Under the pieces are notes generated by a model. That model did no database searches, was not told the DNA's origin, and saw only the letters and a list, made by a program, of their open reading frames with translations. The translations under genes were made by a program, and so were the position numbers. Below, piece by piece: positions 43,898 through 52,041 of a stretch of 64,000 nt of DNA. This DNA comes from Nibribacter ruber (GTDB taxonomy: Bacteria > Bacteroidota > Bacteroidia > Cytophagales > Hymenobacteraceae): the NCBI RefSeq assembly GCF_009913235.1, contig NZ_CP047897.1, positions 4,215,001 through 4,279,000 on the forward strand, written 5' to 3'. The number at the start of each line of letters is the position of its first letter. Within the stretch, counting starts at the first letter, position 1.

Positions 43898-44177
43898 TGG
43901 TATGTGTACGTAGTAGACACGGCTGGGTCTGTCAGGAAAAACAGGGGAGAACCTGTCTTAAAATGCCCAAGAGCCTGTTTTACTTAATCCAACAAGGTAC
44001 AAATTACCCGGCAGACTCTGCCAAAAATAGGAGCGGGCCGCTGATAAACCGCATTTATACGGAGGGCGGCTTTGGAATTTGTTCCAGAAATGAGGGTACA
44101 TACGGTAATTGTGGCAGGTACAACACCTCTTGCCGGGCTATGCTCGTACTACCTGTACAAGCTATTCCAGACACAAG

Positions 44178-45221
44178 ATGAAATTACTGCACCATGATGT
44201 CATTGTCATCGGGACCTCGGCGGGGGGCATGAACGTATTGTGCAACCTGCTGTCTCAGTTACCGGCAGACCTACCCGCGTCCATTTTTATTGTCCAGCAC
44301 CTGGCCAGGGACTCCAACGCCCAGATTCTGGTAGACCGCCTTAGCAAATTCACCAAGCTGCAGTGCCAGGTAGCCCAACATGAGCAGACCATAGAGCACG
44401 GCAATGTGTACTTTGTGCCGCAAGACAACCACCTTCTGTTGCAGAAGGGCAGAATGCTGGTCACCAAAGGCCCCCGGGAGAACCTGTTCAGGCCTGCCAT
44501 TGACCCTTTGTTCAGGTCTGCCGCCGCGGCCTATGACTCAAGGGTGATTGGCATTGTGCTTACCGGCATGTTACAGGACGGCACCGTGGGCATGGAGATG
44601 ATCAAGCGCAGCGGCGGCATTACCATGGTGCAGAGTCCTGCAGAGGCAGAATACCCAGACATGCCCCAGAGCGTGCTAGACATGATGGAGGTAGACTACG
44701 TGGTGAAGGTGGCTGAGATGGGAGAGCTTATCAAGGAACTGGTCCATGTGCCGGCGTCTGCCATGAAAGAACCGCCCGAAGACATTACCTATGAAGCCAA
44801 GATTGCCGAACGCCTCATGCTGGACTCAGGAGACATAGAAGACACAGAGTTGATGGGTCCCCGCTCTGCCTTCTCCTGCCCAGACTGCGGCGGCGCCCTC
44901 TGGGAGGTAAACACCGGGCATGTGAAACACTTCCGGTGCCACGTGGGGCATGCCTACACCCAGGAGTCCTTTCTTAATGCCAATGTAGAGTCCCTGGAAG
45001 AAACCCTCTGGATTGCCATGCGCATGCTGGAGGAACGCCGCACCATGCTGCACGCCATGGCCGAGCAGGACCGGCGTAAAGGCCACAACAATTGGTCAGA
45101 AAGCCAAAAGGAGCGGGCAGATGAACTTAAGCTGCACATTTCCCGCATCCGGCAGGTGCTGCTGGCCAACGCCAACTCCAAAAACCACAAACAAGACGAC
45201 CAGGAGGAAGAACGCGCCTAG
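44178..45221 (+). CDS. CheB-type chemotaxis methylesterase without receiver domain
   Basis: A 347-residue protein with a CheB methylesterase domain at residues ~5-190: catalytic Ser in IGTSAGG, His in IVQHLARDSN and Asp in MLQDGTVGM. There is no receiver domain. The C-terminal part contains a zinc-ribbon-like segment FSCPDCGGALWEV...FRCHVGHAYT and a helical end, common in stand-alone CheB proteins. The ATG at 44178 is preferred over 44109. It is divergent from the CheB-CheR fusion. Confidence 0.9.
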   Translation: MKLLHHDVIVIGTSAGGMNVLCNLLSQLPADLPASIFIVQHLARDSNAQILVDRLSKFTKLQCQVAQHEQTIEHGNVYFVPQDNHLLLQKGRMLVTKGPRENLFRPAIDPLFRSAAAAYDSRVIGIVLTGMLQDGTVGMEMIKRSGGITMVQSPAEAEYPDMPQSVLDMMEVDYVVKVAEMGELIKELVHVPASAMKEPPEDITYEAKIAERLMLDSGDIEDTELMGPRSAFSCPDCGGALWEVNTGHVKHFRCHVGHAYTQESFLNANVESLEETLWIAMRMLEERRTMLHAMAEQDRRKGHNNWSESQKERADELKLHISRIRQVLLANANSKNHKQDDQEEERA

Positions 45222-45222
45222 C

Positions 45223-45260
45223 CGTTTTTGGCCTGTTTCGTGTAAAACAAGCCAAAAACG
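45223..45260. repeat. 38-bp dispersed palindrome, copy 15
   Basis: Starts 2 bp after the stop of the CheB gene, so the stop codon abuts the hairpin. It precedes the terminator at 45275. Confidence 0.85.
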
Positions 45261-45274
45261 AAGCCTCTCCTGCA

Positions 45275-45326
45275 AAAGCAAAAGGTGGCTCCTGCCGTGT
45301 ATGGAAAGAGAGCCACCTTTTGCTTT
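45275..45326. terminator. Bidirectional hairpin between the CheB and nhaA genes
   Basis: A perfect 16-bp stem (AAAGCAAAAGGTGGCT and complement) with a 20-base loop between convergent genes, with short A/T ends. It is a likely transcription terminator for both strands. Confidence 0.65.
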
Positions 45327-45371
45327 GGTAAATTATGGAGAGTATCAAACCCTGGTAGAAGGAGTTTCCAA

Positions 45372-46547
45372 TCAAACTTCAGCCTGCCTGCTGGCAAAAC
45401 GGCGCAGCAGCAAGTACCCGGTCAAGCCCGCCAGAATGGAAGCCACCAGAATAGAGAACTTGGCCGCCGTCTGGTAGTCTGGGTTGTCAAAGGAAAGCAG
45501 GGCCACAAAAATGGACATGGTAAACCCAATGCCCGCCAAAAAGCTCAGGGAGAGAATCTGGGTCCAGGTAACGCCTTCGGGCAGGTCACTGATGCCCAGT
45601 TTCACCGCGGCCCAGGAGAAGGCCATGATGCCCACGGGCTTGCCCACAAACAAACCCAGGATAATGCCCAAGCCCAACCCGCTGTACAGCCCGTCTACCA
45701 TGCCCAGTTCCAGGGCAATGTTGGTGTTGGCCAAAGCAAAAACAGGCATGATGAGAAAGTTGACGGGCTTGGTGAGCGCGTGCTCCAGCTTTTCCAGAGG
45801 AGATTCGTCAGCGCCGGGGGTGGTGGGCAGCGTGAAGGCGGTGAGCACCCCGGCAATGGTGGCATGCACCCCAGAATGATGAATGCAGTACCACATGAAT
45901 ACGCCCGGCACCAGGTAGAAAATCAGGCTCTTGACCCCCAGCTTGTTAAAGGCAATCAACATGGCAAAGATGCCTGCCGCATACAGCAGGTAGTTCAGGT
46001 GCATTTCTTTGGAGTAAAACAGCGCAATGACCAGAATAGCGCCCAGGTCATCTACAATGGCCAGCGCCGTCAGGAAAACCTTTAGCGTGACGGGCACCCG
46101 GCTGCCCAGCAAAGAAAGAATGCCAATGGCAAAGGCAATGTCGGTGGCCATGGGAATACCCCAGCCGCTGGCCAGCTCGGTGCCCTGGTTGACGAGCCCG
46201 TAAATAGCCGCCGGCACCAGCATGCCCCCAATGGCGGCAAACACAGGGAAGGAAGCCTTTTTCAACGATGACAACTCACCCTCTTTCAACTCACGCTTGA
46301 TCTCCAGGCCCACCAGCAAGAAGAAGACGGCCATGAGCCCGTCATTGATCCAGAGCAGGACAGAATACCGCAGACGCACGCCCTCAGACGCGTAGCCCAC
46401 CTCATGCGCCAGCAATCTCTCCAGGTCATCGCCCAGCGGCGAATTGGCCACCAAAAGCGAAATGAAAAGACAGAGCATGAGCAGAATGCCGCCGGCAGAA
46501 GCTGAACTGAAAAAGGCTTTGAAGGTTCTAACGTTGATATGAAACAT
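45372..46547 (-). CDS. nhaA: Na+/H+ antiporter NhaA
   Basis: NhaA exports sodium in exchange for two protons at alkaline pH. The 391-residue protein has about 12 helices and the paired aspartates in LTALAIVDDLGAILVIALF (the ion-binding DD), as well as the GGMLVPAAIYG and GWGIPMATDIAFAIG motifs. Length fits the family. It stands alone, convergent with the CheB gene; no nhaR regulator is adjacent. Confidence 0.95.
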   Translation of the reverse strand: MFHINVRTFKAFFSSASAGGILLMLCLFISLLVANSPLGDDLERLLAHEVGYASEGVRLRYSVLLWINDGLMAVFFLLVGLEIKRELKEGELSSLKKASFPVFAAIGGMLVPAAIYGLVNQGTELASGWGIPMATDIAFAIGILSLLGSRVPVTLKVFLTALAIVDDLGAILVIALFYSKEMHLNYLLYAAGIFAMLIAFNKLGVKSLIFYLVPGVFMWYCIHHSGVHATIAGVLTAFTLPTTPGADESPLEKLEHALTKPVNFLIMPVFALANTNIALELGMVDGLYSGLGLGIILGLFVGKPVGIMAFSWAAVKLGISDLPEGVTWTQILSLSFLAGIGFTMSIFVALLSFDNPDYQTAAKFSILVASILAGLTGYLLLRRFASRQAEV

Positions 46548-46890
46548 AGGCAGGAGTAAGAGGTAGGCAGATATTTTAACGGCTTTTCACTTAAGGAAGA
46601 TGCACGCCCTGTAAACCTACAAAATTTATAAGAAAGGCAGGGCCAGGGAGAGAGCCGCCGCCGGTGGTCGTTTTTGGCGGGTTTTCCAGGAAAGAGACCA
46701 AAAACGAGCATGGGTAGAAATTGGCTTTTCCCGAGGATAGGGAAGGCTGTATGTTGCCAGAAGAGAGGTAAGGCGCTAATAAATAGCCTTTTGACAATTT
46801 ATATTCTCCGTATAAATACTGCTTTTAGAGCAACCCCTGCCCGGGAAATACGTTTTACTTGGAATCTATAAAAATTTGGAGTTTCCCCCT
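46548..46890. other. Divergent intergenic region between nhaA and the winged-helix gene
   Basis: About 340 bp. It holds one palindrome copy at 46669-46706, unusual because it lies upstream of both genes. Other sequence is AT-rich, with no clear operator. Confidence 0.5.
46669..46706. repeat. 38-bp dispersed palindrome, copy 16 (in a divergent promoter region)
   Basis: Lies 122 bp upstream of nhaA and 185 bp upstream of the winged-helix gene, not at a 3' end. This argues against a termination-only role. Confidence 0.85.
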
Positions 46891-47184
46891 ATGAGAGAAG
46901 AAGATGTTGTGCTAAAAGCCATTCATAGACTAGTGAAGGGAGACCCTTCGCCGGTTCATTTACCTTTATCCCCAGACGCGGTAAGTGCCTTGTCTGGTGT
47001 GCCCGTGGAGCGTGTGGTTGCGTGTTGCAAGGTGTTGGAGTGCCACGGGTACTTAACCAGCTGCCGTGTCAACAGAAACGTGAGTTATTACATTACCAAC
47101 GCCGGCATTTCTGAGGTGAAGGGCGGCAAATTGAAACTTGGCATCTTTCACCGCGTGCCCGCCTCTTACCAGGAACTGAGATAA
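46891..47184 (+). CDS. Small winged helix-turn-helix protein (predicted)
   Basis: A 97-residue protein with an LSPDAVSALSGVPVERVVACCKVLE segment typical of a DNA-binding wing-helix, then beta strands (GYLTSCRVNRNVSYYITNAG). No signal or membrane segments. The frame opens at a TTG (46876), but the ATG at 46891 is preferred. It may regulate neighbours such as nhaA (inference). Confidence 0.6.
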   Translation: MREEDVVLKAIHRLVKGDPSPVHLPLSPDAVSALSGVPVERVVACCKVLECHGYLTSCRVNRNVSYYITNAGISEVKGGKLKLGIFHRVPASYQELR

Positions 47185-47249
47185 ACCACCCTCCTTGCCC
47201 AATCTAAAACTATGAGCCAAAGCCCCTCCTTCTCCAGGACGGGGTTTTC

Positions 47250-47287
47250 TGTTTTTGGGCTGTTTCCTGAGAAACTGCCCAAAAACG
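47250..47287. repeat. 38-bp dispersed palindrome, copy 17
   Basis: Starts with T instead of C. It lies between the convergent winged-helix and peptidase genes, 7 bp from the peptidase stop. Confidence 0.8.
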
Positions 47288-47294
47288 ACTTCTG

Positions 47295-48251
47295 CTATTC
47301 TATGATGATGTTGTCTACGTTTACCTGCGGCGCCTGCCCGTCTTTCATGTAGGCCCAGAACATGCCTTTGGTGCTGTACGTGATGCCTATGCTACCTTGG
47401 GCATCTACCGCAATGACGCCGCCCTGTCCGCCAGCCAAACCCACTTTCTCATGAATCACGTGCTGCACGGCTTCTTCTACGGTAAGGCCCTTGTACTCCA
47501 TGAGCGCGGCAATGTCATGGGCCACGGTGTGCCGGATGAAGAACTCGCCGTGCCCGGTCCCCGAAACAGCGCACACGTGGTTGGCGTACGTGCCGGCCCC
47601 AATGATAGGTGAGTCGCCCACCCGTCCATAGCGTTTGTTGAGCATGCCGCCCGTAGAGGTGCCCGCCGCCAATCTACCGGCCTGGTCAACCGCTACGGCA
47701 CCCACCGTCCCTAGTTTAGTTTCTGCCGATGCCAGGCCCTGGGATTCGGCTAGTTTTACCGCTTTAATTTGCGCGCGCCGTTCCTCCAGTTCAAAGTAAG
47801 ATGGGTCTACCAGGTCTAAGCCACGGGCGGCGGCAAACGTCTCTGCGCCGGTACCCACCATCATGACGTGCTCAGAATGTTCCATTACCTGGCGCGCGGC
47901 CAGAATGGGGTTCTTGATGGTGCGCACCCCAGCCACCGCGCCCGCCTTGAACGCAGCGCCGTCCATGATGGAAGCGTCTAGTTCCACGCGTTCTTCATTG
48001 GAGAAAACCGCGCCCCTGGCCGAATTGAACAGAGGAGAATCTTCCAGTAGAAGGATGCTGGCCTGAATGGCGTCTAGGCTGCTCTTGCCTGCCTGCAACA
48101 CGGCATAACCTGCCTGCACCGCCTCCAGCAGTTTGCTTTCATAGGCCGCTCTTTTCTCTGGAGGCATGGGTGCATCATACACATTGCCGCAACCCCCATG
48201 GACAATTATAGCAGTGACAGCAGCAGAAGAAGCAATAGGTTTCTGGTTCAT
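47295..48251 (-). CDS. Isoaspartyl peptidase/L-asparaginase (Ntn hydrolase)
   Basis: A 318-residue type III plant-type asparaginase family enzyme, which cleaves itself before a threonine nucleophile and hydrolyses beta-aspartyl dipeptides or asparagine. The cleavage motif is KLGTVGAVAVD. Other markers are IIVHGGCGN near the N-terminus and AAGTSTGGMLNKRYGRVGD. The frame runs upstream to 48407, but this extension crosses a palindrome copy (coding FRLFPGKEAKNG) and has no family similarity, so the ATG at 48251 is chosen. Confidence 0.93.
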   Translation of the reverse strand: MNQKPIASSAAVTAIIVHGGCGNVYDAPMPPEKRAAYESKLLEAVQAGYAVLQAGKSSLDAIQASILLLEDSPLFNSARGAVFSNEERVELDASIMDGAAFKAGAVAGVRTIKNPILAARQVMEHSEHVMMVGTGAETFAAARGLDLVDPSYFELEERRAQIKAVKLAESQGLASAETKLGTVGAVAVDQAGRLAAGTSTGGMLNKRYGRVGDSPIIGAGTYANHVCAVSGTGHGEFFIRHTVAHDIAALMEYKGLTVEEAVQHVIHEKVGLAGGQGGVIAVDAQGSIGITYSTKGMFWAYMKDGQAPQVNVDNIIIE

Positions 48252-48331
48252 GGACCTAAGTTGGGTTACACGTTCGCCCTGCAAGATAAAGGTTTGCGCC
48301 AGACCAGTTGTCCCAGCTAAGGAAGGAATCC

Positions 48332-48369
48332 CGTTTTTGGCCTCTTTTCCGGGAAACAACCTAAAAACG
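48332..48369. repeat. 38-bp dispersed palindrome, copy 18 (in a divergent region)
   Basis: Lies 80 bp upstream of the peptidase start and within the artificial upstream extension of that frame. Confidence 0.85.
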
Positions 48370-48853
48370 AAACCACTCTGGTCCTTAAAAATGGTCTGCC
48401 CGGGCATCTAGGCAGTCAAGTGCGAAGAAAATAGTTGGTGAAGCGAAGTGAGGAGGCCGCGGGTTTAACTTCTATTTTAAATCATAGGGGGGCACTTCCC
48501 AGACCGGCAAAGCGGGTGTTCCCAACTTACTGCTCACAGGCTGCTTTATTAGAGTTGCTGATCTCGTCTATGCTTTACTTGTCGGCTGCACCATGGCTGC
48601 ACAGGCACCAGGCCTTTTCCATTCGCTTTTACTGTTTACCTCTGCTTTATTGTCTTTCTAGGGCAGACTTGGTTCTGTAAGGAGGCTGCTTAGGGAAGGC
48701 ATCAAAAAATACGTGGTATCTGCCACCGCATTTGTACGGACCGTTTTGGCAAGAAATGACCGTAATTACTCACCTGCGGCTCAAATTCAGTGTTTATCCA
48801 GACCATTTGCCGTGTTTATTTTCCATTTTCAACGGCCTTGAAAACGTATATCT

Positions 48854-48887
48854 AGCTATACCTCTATAGAGGACTACTTCTATAGCT
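48854..48887. promoter_or_regulatory. Nested inverted repeats upstream of the STAS-like gene
   Basis: AGCTATA (48854-48860) and TATAGCT (48881-48887) flank the palindrome CCTCTATAGAGG (48861-48872). It lies 35 bp before the ATG and could be an operator for a dimeric regulator. Confidence 0.35.
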
Positions 48888-48921
48888 GAAGCAGAGTGTG
48901 TGATGTATCATTTAGATCCCA

Positions 48922-49263
48922 ATGGCCATGCAAAGAATTATTTCACAGACGGTAAACGACAAGAAGATCATTCTTTTGCAAGGAGACGTGGACACCTGTG
49001 ACCAAAGACTGAGCCGACGCTTGCAAAGCGTTCAGCGGCAGGGCAAAGAGTGCCATGTGTGGATTGACTGTGGTTCTGTGGAATGCATCAGGCAGCTGGG
49101 GGTGTGCCATTTCATTAACCAGCTCCTGGTGCTTCGCAACACCAACCCGCATATAGTATTGGTGCAGCCAGACCCTGTTCTGCAACAAGCCTTGGCTGTG
49201 TGCAAGGTGGATGGTTTGTTTACTTGTATTCCCAGTCTGGAGCAGGCGTATTTGGGCGTTTAG
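48922..49263 (+). CDS. STAS-like protein lacking the phospho-serine motif
   Basis: A 113-residue protein with a STAS-like order of strands and helices: KKIILLQGDVDTC, CHVWIDCGSVECIRQLGVCHFINQL and HIVLVQPDPVLQ. The usual DSSG loop is replaced by ECIRQLG, so it should not be phosphorylated at the standard place. Four cysteines are present. It is followed by an unknown gene and probably belongs to the same signalling set as the STAS genes at 36918 and 37351 (inference). Confidence 0.6.
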   Translation: MAMQRIISQTVNDKKIILLQGDVDTCDQRLSRRLQSVQRQGKECHVWIDCGSVECIRQLGVCHFINQLLVLRNTNPHIVLVQPDPVLQQALAVCKVDGLFTCIPSLEQAYLGV

Positions 49264-49298
49264 CCTGCCTTGCATCTGGTGGGCTAGGGAGAGATTAC

Positions 49299-49682
49299 AT
49301 GATGATGGATTTAGAGAAGTTTACAGAGTTGGCTGCCGCCCTCTCGTATATACAAGAACTGGGGTTCACCCACACCTTCCGGTGCCACGGCCAGCAATTG
49401 GTCTCTCTGGAAACCCGGCAGGCGTTTTCACAAGACAGGTTCCTGCTGGTGGCCTGCCACCGTTTCAGGACGGGGGCGCACAAAGACCTGCGGGTGGTGC
49501 TGTATGCCGTAGAAGGCCCCGAAGGCGCAAAAGGCATTGTGCTGGATGACTGCCAGAGCTACGGAGACAACTGCCTGGGCAATTTTCTGGTGAAGCTCAA
49601 GATGTGCCAGCTCCCGCCGGCGCAAGACGCCAAGCCCCTTCCTCCAGAAAAAAGACTGCCTCCGTTCAGGCGCGCTTCCTAG
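49299..49682 (+). CDS. Hypothetical protein downstream of the STAS-like gene
   Basis: A 127-residue soluble protein beginning MMMDLEKFTELAAALSYIQ, with no signal or membrane segment, and a C-terminal Pro/Lys-rich end (PPEKRLPPFRRAS). No family recognised. It starts 35 bp after the STAS-like gene, so it is probably co-transcribed. The longer frame from 49200 overlaps the STAS-like gene and is rejected. Confidence 0.6.
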   Translation: MMMDLEKFTELAAALSYIQELGFTHTFRCHGQQLVSLETRQAFSQDRFLLVACHRFRTGAHKDLRVVLYAVEGPEGAKGIVLDDCQSYGDNCLGNFLVKLKMCQLPPAQDAKPLPPEKRLPPFRRAS

Positions 49683-49699
49683 CCTTTGAAAAAGCTTGA

Positions 49700-50185
49700 T
49701 TAGAATTTCAGCGGCACCATTTCGGCCCACAGCTCATTAAAATGCTGCAGATAGGCCTGCACCACCTTTGGGTCTGAGGAGACCAGTACGTTCTCATGAT
49801 TGTAGAGTGCGGCGCTTCTGGTCCAGTTGTAGCTGCCGGTGAGCACGTGCGTGTTATCCAGCACGGCAAACTTGTGGTGCATGTGGTTGGGCGTCTCGTC
49901 TACCCGAATGGTCAGCCCGGCCTGGGCCAGTTCCCGTATGTCTGATCCTTTGTCAAACAGCTTTTCATTGTCAGTGAGCAGCTCAATGTTTATTCCCCGC
50001 TGGAACGCCTGCAGAATGGCCCTGGTAATGCGGTCATCAGAAATGGTGAACACGCAAATCTTAAGCGAAGTCTTGGCTGCCAGAATGTTGGAAATGATGG
50101 CGTTCAGGCAGTCATCGCCGGGGCTGAAAAACACGCCGGTTTTCAATTTAGACGAAGTAGGGGAGAAGAAAGAGCTCAAAGACAT
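49700..50185 (-). CDS. Phospholipase D-like nuclease/hydrolase (single HKD)
   Basis: A 161-residue protein with one HKD motif: HHKFAVLDNTHVLTGSYNWT (His, Lys, Asp). Single-HKD proteins such as Nuc or cardiolipin hydrolase act as dimers to cut phosphodiesters in DNA or lipids. The substrate is unknown. The frame continues to 50281 through a palindrome copy, but the ATG at 50185 is the natural start. Confidence 0.85.
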   Translation of the reverse strand: MSLSSFFSPTSSKLKTGVFFSPGDDCLNAIISNILAAKTSLKICVFTISDDRITRAILQAFQRGINIELLTDNEKLFDKGSDIRELAQAGLTIRVDETPNHMHHKFAVLDNTHVLTGSYNWTRSAALYNHENVLVSSDPKVVQAYLQHFNELWAEMVPLKF

Positions 50186-50248
50186 GGCAACTGGAAAACG
50201 TGAAGGGTGAAGATACAGGTTCAGGCCTGAAATTCTAACAGCCCACGG

Positions 50249-50286
50249 CGTTTTTGGCCTCTTTCCCAGAAAACAGGCCAAAAACG
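50249..50286. repeat. 38-bp dispersed palindrome, copy 19
   Basis: Lies 18 bp after the XRE regulator stop and upstream of the PLD-type gene. Confidence 0.85.
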
Positions 50287-50304
50287 GAGCTTCCTTTTGG
50301 TGCT

Positions 50305-51096
50305 TTACGCTAGTGACGTGCCTTTACCTAAAAGCCCCTGCACCAGACTCTCCAATCGGGCCAGTCGCTCTTCTATAGAGGACGGGGACTTGAGGTACGT
50401 GCTATACACGCCTTCAATGCGCCAAATTTCTCTCACGTCTTTTACGGGCACCGCCAGGTACTCATAATCTGGGTTGTCGGCTTTCATGGACAGCGCGCCT
50501 TCCTGGGTGAGGCCTTGGTAGCGGCGGGCCATGATCTGCGCGTCTGTGACTACTACATACAATTCATTGGGTTGCAGATCTTCGGGCTGAGCAGGTAGGG
50601 CGGCGCAATACAGCAAATCGCCTGGACGGAGCCCGTGCTGCTGGTACTGCATCTCAGAGCCCTGGTGCTCAAAGGCGCGGTGCAAGGTAGTACTGGCGTT
50701 GGGCAAGGCAATGAAGGGCAAGCTTTCCAAAAACTCGCGCTCCTGCCTTCTGGTAAGATACGCTGCCTGCAATGCTCCCATCACCAAAACCGCCTTCTGC
50801 GCGGAAGGCTCAGGCGTATCTGCTACTTTTTTGAGCAGCTGGCTCTGGTGTAGGTCCCGTTTAAAGATGTCAAAGCCGTATAAATCATTGACGGTGAGTT
50901 CTTTGGTGATGAGAAGGTCCAGGCTTACGCCGAAGTGCCGGGCAATCTGAATGAGCGTGTCAATCTTGGGTTCAGAGCGGCCTTCTTCATAGGCACCCAC
51001 GCTAGGGCGCGCTAAATCAAATAGTTGCGCGAAACCGGCCTGGCTCAAATTCTTGACCGTCCTGATTTTCTTAATGTTCTTCCCGATGCACGACAT
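50305..51096 (-). CDS. XRE family transcriptional regulator with C-terminal LexA/S24-like domain
   Basis: A 263-residue protein. Residues ~5-60 are a helix-turn-helix XRE domain (IRTVKNLSQAGFAQLFDLARPSVGAYEEG). The C-terminal half resembles a peptidase S24/LexA-like fold (GDLLYCAALPAQPEDL, LYVVVTDAQIMARRYQG), as in phage-type repressors, but the usual Ser/Lys pair is not evident. A possible role is stress-response control of the cluster on its other side (inference). It is divergent from the small membrane protein gene at 51387. Confidence 0.85.
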   Translation of the reverse strand: MSCIGKNIKKIRTVKNLSQAGFAQLFDLARPSVGAYEEGRSEPKIDTLIQIARHFGVSLDLLITKELTVNDLYGFDIFKRDLHQSQLLKKVADTPEPSAQKAVLVMGALQAAYLTRRQEREFLESLPFIALPNASTTLHRAFEHQGSEMQYQQHGLRPGDLLYCAALPAQPEDLQPNELYVVVTDAQIMARRYQGLTQEGALSMKADNPDYEYLAVPVKDVREIWRIEGVYSTYLKSPSSIEERLARLESLVQGLLGKGTSLA

Positions 51097-51169
51097 AAAA
51101 AATATTTTAAAAATAAACCTGCTACAATTTTGAGCGTATCTATTTTTTGTAGTATAATTGCCTTCGAAA

Positions 51170-51406
51170 TCAGGACAAGATAAGGACTATTTCTGTAAAT
51201 GTGGCTACTATTATGAGCAATGCTAGGTAAAACAAGAATTTCGCTGTTTTAGCACTCATAAAAAGAAGTTCCGGTAGAATGTCAGGATTATGAGCAGAAG
51301 TTGAGATAAGGTAAACCAGCAAGGCCTTCCAAATCGGAAACAGGCCAGCGGATAGGGAGAAAGACTGAAAGTAAATAAAGAGAACTATGAACCAGAGAAC
51401 CAACAC
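51170..51406 (-). CDS. Possible small hydrophobic protein (uncertain)
   Basis: A 78-residue frame that begins with a GTG, overlaps the divergent 51387 gene by 20 bp and lies in AT-rich DNA. It has two hydrophobic helices. The length and GTG start make it doubtful; it may be a true small membrane protein or a chance ORF. Confidence 0.25.
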   Translation of the reverse strand: MLVLWFIVLFIYFQSFSLSAGLFPIWKALLVYLISTSAHNPDILPELLFMSAKTAKFLFYLALLIIVATFTEIVLILS

Positions 51407-51599
51407 TTACATGGCCACGCTTTTCATCACCTTTGTCCTGGTGAAACTAGTGAAGGCGGTTCTGGGATTTGAGTACCATATCTTGCAGGAAGGTATTTTC
51501 AACCTGAAGTTTCTGGCAGACCTGGCCATGTGGGGAGTAAGCTACTATCTGGTGGATTTCCTGAGGCAGCAAATGTTCCAACCAAAGGCTTCGCGTTAG
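51387..51599 (+). CDS. Small membrane protein
   Basis: A 70-residue protein with two membrane helices (MATLFITFVLVKLVKAVLG and ADLAMWGVSYYLVDFL) and a basic tail (QPKASR). No family recognised. It lies 32 bp upstream of the YbjN-like gene and reads the same way, so it may be the first gene of the membrane-stress cluster. Confidence 0.55.
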   Translation: MNQRTNTYMATLFITFVLVKLVKAVLGFEYHILQEGIFNLKFLADLAMWGVSYYLVDFLRQQMFQPKASR

Positions 51600-51631
51600 A
51601 GAGCTAGAGCGCACTCGCATAAAGACATACT

Positions 51632-52030
51632 ATGGAAAACAACTACTTCTTAAAAGTAAAAGACTATCTGTTGGAGCTGGGTTTTCAGATTAGGCTGGAA
51701 GACCCCCATGACAAGGTGTTTGTGGTTGACAAGGAAAGCCTGGGCATTACCAACCTGGTCATTGGTTGCGCAGACCCGCTGCTGATCATGGAGCAATACC
51801 TGCTGGAACTGCCCAAGGTCACCGTGGAGATTTGCCAGAGCCTGCTCCAGAAAAACCGCGACATCATTCACGGAGCCTTTGTGCTGGATGAGACGGGCCA
51901 GAAACTCATCTTCCGGGACACGCTGCAAATGGCCAAACTAGACCTGCATGAGATTGAGGCTTCCCTCAACTCCCTTGCGCTGCTGCTGAGCGAATACTCA
52001 GACCAACTCATTCAATTCTCAAAAAACTAA
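51632..52030 (+). CDS. YbjN/Tir-chaperone-like protein
   Basis: A 132-residue acidic soluble protein with the alpha/beta pattern of the YbjN/type III secretion chaperone-like fold (YLLELGFQIRLEDPHDKVFVVD, LLQKNRDIIHGAFVLDE, a C-terminal helix). YbjN-like proteins are often beside PspA genes in envelope-stress clusters. It ends 11 bp before pspA. The direct role is unknown; binding or delivering a partner protein is an inference. Confidence 0.65.
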   Translation: MENNYFLKVKDYLLELGFQIRLEDPHDKVFVVDKESLGITNLVIGCADPLLIMEQYLLELPKVTVEICQSLLQKNRDIIHGAFVLDETGQKLIFRDTLQMAKLDLHEIEASLNSLALLLSEYSDQLIQFSKN

Positions 52031-52041
52031 AGAAACACGCT

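Larger units (their letters stand above)
48252..48921. other. Intergenic region upstream of the peptidase and STAS-like genes
   Basis: About 670 bp with a palindrome copy (48332) and a nested inverted repeat at 48854-48887. The frame 48435-48680 has no family pattern. Both genes are transcribed away from here, so their promoters should lie within it. Confidence 0.5.

Noticed and set aside
48435-48680. An 81-codon plus-strand frame upstream of the STAS-like gene
   Set aside because: Leu-rich without a recognisable pattern and not followed by a terminator or repeat; probably chance.
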